A stretch of 64,000 nucleotides of DNA. It comes from Vespa crabro. Taxonomy: Eukaryota > Arthropoda > Insecta > Hymenoptera > Vespidae. Where the stretch lies: positions 62,001 through 126,000 of the forward strand of contig NC_060963.1 in assembly GCF_910589235.1 (NCBI RefSeq). Direction: 5' to 3'. Of this stretch, positions 60,479 to 64,000 are shown piece by piece. The notes under the pieces were generated by a model that saw only the letters and a list, made by a program, of their open reading frames with translations, had not been told where the DNA came from and did no database searches. How positions within the stretch are numbered: the stretch's first letter is position 1; the number at the start of each line of letters is the position of its first letter. Made by a program: the position numbers and the translations under genes.

Positions 60479-63400
60479 AAGAGTAAGGGGGCTTTGAATC
60501 GAAGGAATCCTTTTAAAGATCGTCCACGTCGAAGCAACGCGAATATTTTTCTCGAGGTATGCTCGTAAGAAGAGTTTTGTACCGAAAACGCGGACAATTT
60601 CAAAGGTATTCCGTGTAATGGTCGAAACTCTAGATCGGACAAGCGATCAAAGTGATTACTAATCGTTGTTTTATGATCGACGCTCGACCGAACACGAAGG
60701 ATATAAAGACCGAGCTACGACGAAATCCGAAAGCAAGCGTAATCCGAACGTAAACGTTTGAAACTTGTTCCTATTTCTATAGAATCAGGCATCTATCGTC
60801 ATCTATCGCGAGGTAGTACGGCACTTTTTAATACGTATTTGCCATAAGATATTTTCTTAACGATCATTAGAGCTCGACAAGTACAAGTTTCGACGTACTC
60901 GCGCGTTACTTCATTACTTAAAAAGAGGCCAGACGGACCTTCCAAACGAGTTCTCTCTACGGAGATCCGCTTAGACTTTCGAGTACGCTTCATGCTAAAT
61001 AAACCTTGGAGGAAAGAAAAATGTGGAAACAAAGAGAGCGTAATCTTCTTCCTTACGTCCTAGTTGTCGCAAAAATTCTCGTGTATTTTTCTCTCCCGTA
61101 TGAAAGAAGACTTGCCGCGAGAAAATACGAATGCACCTTGTGATTTGACGACTCGAGTTTATCTTATTTTTATATCGAGCAAGGGGGTCTTTGAGTTACA
61201 GGAAATTGTACTATATTAATTTGCAACTGGCTTCCTCTTGGATCCTTTGACGATCTTTGACGGCCTTGTAATCTTCAATTTCGGAAATTGTTCCATCACC
61301 GGTCTCGACTTTTTCTCTGGGAAACCTGACTTTACACATTGAAAATTGCATTAGTGCGTTGAAATCCAAATTTTCAAGTGATGGGATAACTCCGACATTT
61401 TATTAATATTATCTTTGATTTTTTTTCTAATCAATGCGTAAGAATTTACGAGTTTAAATATGTCCTATGACGTAACATTGACAATACGGTTTGCTTCCTT
61501 TCCATAAAGGATTTTCCAACGGTGGCTGGCTCATTTTCTTCTAGGTTTTCGCCACCGCCGTGGCGAACTATCAATAAGCTGGATAAACAGGAAGAAAGAT
61601 AGAAAGAGAAATTCGCGAGAGAGAGAGAGAGAAGAAAGAGGCACCTCGGAGAAATCCAACTTTCAATAAGCCAGGAAGACCTTATTAGGTACTTCCATCC
61701 TGCTCGTAAAGCCATTCAATTTACCGAGAGAGATTTTCACCGGGTGCACGGCTGCTCTGCGGCTAGAAGCTAGGATGACGTAAAGGTAGAAAATCGAAGA
61801 AGGAGAAACGATGAATAGAGTGCCGCCGCGTAAAGGAATGACCGGACCGGATGAAGCACGAAAGGAGGAAATGAGAAAAGAAAGACACGAAATTCGTGGA
61901 TTTTATCGCGATGCTCGATAGACGCGCGTTATTTTTCCCCATGGAAAAAAACGGAAGGAAAATAAATTGAAATATTGATCGATGATTATCCAATACAAAA
62001 TATATATTGGGATGTATTATACGATAGAAAAGGATTATTTCAAGATCAACGGTCTTGCAATTGGGCGTTAGATCGAATTTATAAAACGACCTATTGGATC
62101 CCGTTGGATCTGTCGAATCGAGAAAACAAAAAAAAAAAAAAAAAAACGATACATCCAGTTGGATATCCGTATAGGATATCCGTATAGGAGAAACCTCATC
62201 GAATTCAAGAGACGAGAAAGAGCAATCTTTTTTCGAAGAACAGAACATCTTTTTGTCAAAGATATTTCATTGAAAGTGAGATAATCTGACTGGCGAGTTG
62301 GTACGAGCTCGACGACGTTACCTTTCATTAAAACTTTCAACTGTTCGTCGACCTTCTTCGTCTCGTTGGTGTAGACCGGCGATGTCTTTGAGAGGAGATG
62401 ATCGAATCGGGCAGCTGGATCGTCCGTCGGTTCTTTTTCGATTAAAGCGCACTGCACACAATCCGACAAAATTTATCTATCAAAGTTGAAGAATCGAGAT
62501 AGTGCCGTTATGTTATTGTTATGTAAATGTTCTATGAGAAATGTTCGCACGGTCTACCTACCTTCAAGACGTTCAGATCGGAAAAGATGTTGATCGAGGA
62601 GACCTCGTACCAGTCCGAAATACTCGCGAGATTGTATCTTTCCAATATGTCGAGGAAAAAACATTTACTCATTTGCGAGCAAACGTGGTGCTCGTCGACG
62701 ACGACATAAATTCTACGTTATAAGAGATACAATCGATGAGCATCGTTGAACGATAAAAGAGAAGGAAAAGGGAAAAAATTGATCAAAGGGAAAATTATTC
62801 CCGAAATATATCTACGACGTATCATTTCTACGCACGTAAGGATCGTTTAATTCTAATAACGAGGCTAGTAGTTTCAATACCGTGGCTCATAGATCACATT
62901 CAGAGCGGCTTTCAGTCCGATCGAATTGTATATGGGCACGTATTCTTCCTCGGACAGACGCCAGTAAGTACGAAATTGTTGTCCGTAACGTATCAGCTCT
63001 ATCTACATTTTACAAAAGAAATTCAAGAATAAATTTGACCGGGATAATACGCGTAAACGGAATTCTACTATCGAAACCATAGTCATCTGTCCTGTGAACG
63101 ATCAATCGATCGGACGGGAGGATCGATGGACGTTGCGAAAATCGTAGCGGACGTAACTTCCGAACGCGAGAAGCTTATGCATGTACGTATGCTCCCACAC
63201 TCTCTACCATTATCCTGACCGCACTTTGCGTCAGACTTTTATGACCTCTCGTTCGCGTCGCATCGCATCGACCACTCTCCGATCCCTTCCGATCCTCTCC
63301 CCTTGGCCCTTTTCTATTAATTCAACTTCCACTTATGAAAATCCACTTTCGGGAGAGATCAAGCGTAACGATTCTCTGTCACGTCTGTCATATACCTCGT

Positions 63401-63497
63401 ACCATCTCGAGCTCGGAAGAGCGTAATAAAGAGAGGAACGAATATGAAACGTAAGATGTGCGAAAGAACCGTATTAGAGCGAACGTGGTATAATACA

Positions 63498-63576
<79 letters not shown>

Positions 63577-63779
63577 ACGAATGATCGGGTTATCGCGGTA
63601 AGATAATCGAAGAAAATCTGTATCGAATATACGTCCGGAAAGAGGCCGTACACGCCCGGAAAATCTTCGTTTCCTAGAACGATCCTTGTAGTATCAATCG
63701 TCATGCTGGGATTTCCAACGAGGATCGCTTCGATCTCCAACGGCGAACGTCGCAACGTCATATCGAGGAGCACAGGACT
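29824..63779 (-). CDS. Large multi-exon gene of unknown family, 3' part (9 exons plus a candidate microexon)
   Basis: Exons on the minus strand at 63633-63779, 62881-63002, 62562-62712, 62322-62451, 45589-45697, 42221-42334, a candidate 36942-36964, 34328-34398, 30514-30789 and 29824-29940 join in phase to 1260 nt, giving 419 residues and a stop. GT-AG sites flank all of them. The 5' end lies beyond position 64000. Residues 1-220 look like a folded domain rich in aromatic and charged residues, with patches such as TYWRLSEEEYVPIYNSIGLK and ERYNLASISDWYEV. Residues about 237-250 are basic, about 305-355 are Ser/Arg/Thr-rich and probably disordered, and the C-terminus has a six-cysteine cluster (GLTCSLTDSCRCIDCQ, then DCDDDC). 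No transmembrane segment is visible in this part. I do not recognise the family and assign no function. The clean phasing and protein-like composition make a real gene very likely. Confidence 0.82.
29941..30513 (-). other. Last intron of the minus-strand gene (573 bp)
   Basis: AT-rich sequence with no other feature seen. It splits the six-cysteine cluster between its fourth and fifth cysteines. Confidence 0.8.
30514..30789 (-). CDS. Minus-strand gene exon, residues 290-381
   Basis: The acceptor TTCTTCCTAG precedes 30789 and the donor CAG|GTAATC follows 30514. Both are phase 0. It encodes DMDMLQLFASPAGRALL, a Ser/Thr/Arg-rich probably disordered region, and a conserved-looking end with KSSAELYKEAVEILGL and the cysteine run CSLTDSCRCIDCQ. 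Confidence 0.88.
30790..34327 (-). other. Intron of the minus-strand gene (about 3.5 kb)
   Basis: No exon is supported. It contains a (CT)25 array at 33505-33555 and otherwise unremarkable AT-rich DNA; open frames such as 32047-32457 show no domain. Confidence 0.7.
33505..33555. repeat. (CT)25 microsatellite
   Basis: A perfect CT array. Confidence 0.95.
34328..34398 (-). CDS. Minus-strand gene exon, residues 267-289
   Basis: The acceptor TGCTTTTCAG precedes 34398 and the strong donor CCG|GTGAGT follows 34328. It encodes LDTMLYGYTNSIYVLDHT and PESLP, then joins the next exon in phase 0. All three frames are open in this 71-nt exon. This frame is chosen because it fits the downstream phase and reads like protein. 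Confidence 0.75.
34523..34587. repeat. (AC)13(AT)19 compound microsatellite
   Basis: An AC array passes directly into an AT array and then a short GA run. Confidence 0.93.
36942..36964 (-). CDS. Candidate 23-nt microexon of the minus-strand gene
   Basis: The 42221-42334 exon ends in phase 2, while the 34328-34398 exon must be entered in phase 1, so an exon of length 3k+2 is required between them. This 23-nt segment has a pyrimidine-rich acceptor ending GCGCAG and a donor CGTG|GTGAGT. It would add ILRCQIR and complete Asp at the next junction. The fit is exact but rests on splice sites and phase alone. Confidence 0.3.
38692..38724. repeat. Perfect 14-bp inverted repeat, 5-nt loop
   Basis: The left arm TCTGGTATGGTTAT (38692-38705), loop CTTCC, and right arm ATAACCATACCAGA (38711-38724) are exactly complementary. 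Pairing stops sharply outside. It lies in an intron of the minus-strand gene. Confidence 0.9.
39868..39901. repeat. (CT)17 microsatellite
   Basis: A perfect CT array. Confidence 0.93.
40932..40979. repeat. (CT)24 microsatellite
   Basis: A perfect CT array; a short (TTTC)n array lies 340 bp upstream at about 40570-40597. Confidence 0.95.
42221..42334 (-). CDS. Minus-strand gene exon, residues 221-257
   Basis: The acceptor TTTCTTGTAG precedes 42334 and the donor TACAG|GTCGGT follows 42221. The one-base entry matches the 45.6-kb exon. It encodes VEPAVHKEILRECDDAGG, then a basic Arg/Ser patch and SSENSMYAY. It leaves in phase 2, which does not fit the 34.3-kb exon directly. Confidence 0.82.
42335..45588 (-). 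other. Intron of the minus-strand gene (about 3.3 kb)
   Basis: Only an AT array (about 42400-42420) and AT runs near 45260-45326 stand out. The 144- and 152-codon open frames at 43243-43677 and 43858-44316 have no recognisable domain or flanking splice sites. Confidence 0.7.
45589..45697 (-). CDS. Minus-strand gene exon, residues 184-219
   Basis: The donor GCGGG|GTAAGC follows 45589. The acceptor region reads TTTTTTCCAGAG, giving two AGs two bases apart. Only the distal one (exon start 45697) keeps the frame from the 62322-62451 exon. It encodes AVYRTAEGCERTIWVNTKRA and QIRRNHEHVARREA. A missed exon in the 16.6-kb intron would allow the proximal AG (45699). Confidence 0.82.
45930..45967. repeat. 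(GA)19 microsatellite
   Basis: A perfect GA array in the 16.6-kb intron. Confidence 0.95.
47449..47499. repeat. (AT)n(AC)17 compound microsatellite
   Basis: An AT array passes directly into an AC array. Confidence 0.93.
48976..49067. repeat. (TTCC)n(TACC)15 compound tetranucleotide array
   Basis: TTCC units at 48976-49007 pass directly into TACC units at 49007-49067; a single T-to-A change converts one unit into the other. Confidence 0.95.
49873..49905. repeat. Perfect 13-bp inverted repeat, 7-nt loop
   Basis: The left arm TTTATTAAGTGTC (49873-49885), loop TCACAGC, and right arm GACACTTAATAAA (49893-49905) are exactly complementary. Each outer end spells AATAAA on one of the strands. Confidence 0.9.
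51512..51572. repeat. (CT)30 microsatellite
   Basis: One of the longest perfect CT arrays in the window. Confidence 0.95.
53345..53375. repeat. (GA)15 microsatellite
   Basis: A perfect GA array in the 16.6-kb intron. Confidence 0.93.
53751..53800. repeat. (AT)n(GT)7 compound microsatellite
   Basis: An AT array passes directly into a GT array. Confidence 0.93.
55695..55730. repeat. T-rich run
   Basis: Nearly pure T with a few C. Confidence 0.85.
56814..56863. repeat. (AT)25 microsatellite
   Basis: A perfect AT array, preceded by ATGT units. Confidence 0.95.
59793..59833. repeat. (CT)20 microsatellite
   Basis: A CT array with a GT interruption just after it. Confidence 0.93.
60446..60474. 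repeat. (GA)14 microsatellite
   Basis: A perfect GA array. Confidence 0.93.
62161..62186. repeat. Tandem duplication of a 13-mer (GGATATCCGTATA)
   Basis: Two exact adjacent copies, about 135 bp after the donor of the 62322-62451 exon on the minus strand. Confidence 0.9.
62322..62451 (-). CDS. Minus-strand gene exon, residues 141-183
   Basis: The acceptor TGTGTGCAG precedes 62451 and the donor AAAG|GTAACG follows 62322. It is phase 0 in and phase 1 out. It encodes CALIEKEPTDDPAARFDHLL and a Lys-rich end (KKVDEQLKVLMK). Confidence 0.85.
62562..62712 (-). CDS. Minus-strand gene exon, residues 91-140
   Basis: The acceptor TAACGTAG precedes 62712 and the strong donor AAG|GTAGGT follows 62562. 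The one-base entry matches the previous exon exactly. The product includes VVVDEHHVCSQMSKCFFLDI and DWYEVSSINIFSDLNVLK. The other frames contain stops. Confidence 0.85.
62881..63002 (-). CDS. Minus-strand gene exon, residues 50-89
   Basis: The acceptor AAAATGTAG precedes 63002 and the donor CACG|GTATTG follows 62881. It is phase 0 in and phase 2 out. The Tyr/Glu-rich product includes RYGQQFRTYWRLSEEEYVP and ALNVIYEP. Confidence 0.82.
63501..63574. repeat. (AT)20(GT)17 compound microsatellite
   Basis: A perfect AT array passes directly into a perfect GT array, in the intron between the two right-most visible exons. Confidence 0.95.
63633..63779 (-). CDS. Minus-strand gene exon, residues 1-49 of the visible part
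   Basis: The acceptor GGTTCAG precedes 63779 and the donor GGAC|GTATAT follows 63633. It is phase 0 on both sides. It encodes SPVLLDMTLRRSPLEIEA, then a patch ending NEDFPGVYGLFPD. The other two forward frames carry stops. An alternative in-frame donor (GGC|GTGTAC) would end it seven codons earlier at 63654. Confidence 0.75.
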
Positions 63780-64000
63780 CTGAACCGATCGATGAGAATA
63801 AAAGGTAATACGTCGTCCGAGGAATTTTTATCGATTAATGCTAGAGAATACTGCGATACTTAATAATTTTCCTAAAGCTCCGCATCTTAACGGGCGCACG
63901 TCAAAGCACAACTTTCTCTGCTAAAGCAGATCTCGATTCTAAGAGAAAACGAGCTAATCGTCGGGATGATTCGGATCTGATTTCGCACCGTTTCTCGAAT
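63780..64000 (-). other. Intron of the minus-strand gene continuing beyond the window
   Basis: The sequence upstream of the exon acceptor at 63779 shows no further exon before the window ends. Confidence 0.6.

Larger units (their letters stand above)
45698..62321 (-). other. Largest intron of the minus-strand gene (about 16.6 kb)
   Basis: No exon is supported, although one could be missed. It contains GA/CT arrays, AT-AC and AT-GT compound arrays, TTCC-TACC arrays, a perfect 13-bp hairpin at 49873-49905, a repeat-poor patch at about 49440-49690, and a plus-strand consensus donor at 59277. Confidence 0.65.

Noticed and set aside
29824..63779. Assigning the minus-strand gene to ANKFN1/wide awake, DAG lipase or UNC79/UNC80 families
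   Set aside because: I considered each from memory; no motif order or signature could be matched convincingly, so no name is given.
1..64000. CRISPR arrays, integrases, insertion sequences, viral genes
   Set aside because: None seen; the tandem repeats are microsatellites without spacers, and the sequence is animal nuclear DNA.

Overview
This window is insect nuclear DNA. The CpG-rich, moderately AT-rich sequence, the very dense (CT)n/(GA)n microsatellites, the long introns and the GT-AG splice sites suggest a hymenopteran (bee or ant). That assignment is an inference. There are no prokaryotic features, no rRNA or tRNA gene I can support, and no transposase or reverse transcriptase.

Two genes converge (plus strand, then minus strand). 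From about 1 to 21.4 kb lies a complete plus-strand Gfi-1/Senseless-family zinc-finger gene. It has four coding exons (2565-2772, 8841-9514, 9695-9971, 19710-19966) whose phases join exactly into 471 residues. Introns are about 6.1 kb, 180 bp and 9.7 kb. The protein has an insect-type N-terminus without an initial SNAG motif, an acidic stretch, a His/Pro-rich stretch, and six C2H2 fingers at the C-terminus very like vertebrate Gfi-1. In insects Senseless acts with proneural bHLH factors to specify sensory organ precursors. The long introns hold microsatellites, a CAGGTG E-box trio, a Gfi-type TAAATCACA site, and a polypyrimidine/polypurine tract pair.

From about 21.4 to 29.55 kb there is intergenic DNA with no gene I can support.

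From about 29.56 kb to the right edge is the 3' part of a large minus-strand gene, read from right to left. I reconstruct nine coding exons plus one candidate 23-nt microexon. Together they give a phase-consistent 419-residue C-terminal portion ending at the stop at 29824-29826. The 5' end lies beyond the window. I do not recognise the family. It ends in a Ser/Arg-rich region and a six-cysteine cluster split by the last intron. Introns reach about 16.6 kb.

Most long open frames in the window are artefacts of simple repeats or chance frames in introns. The items most worth a second look are the unidentified minus-strand gene and its microexon, the six-finger Senseless, two perfect short hairpins in introns, the E-box trio, and a few segments free of simple repeats that may be conserved noncoding DNA.
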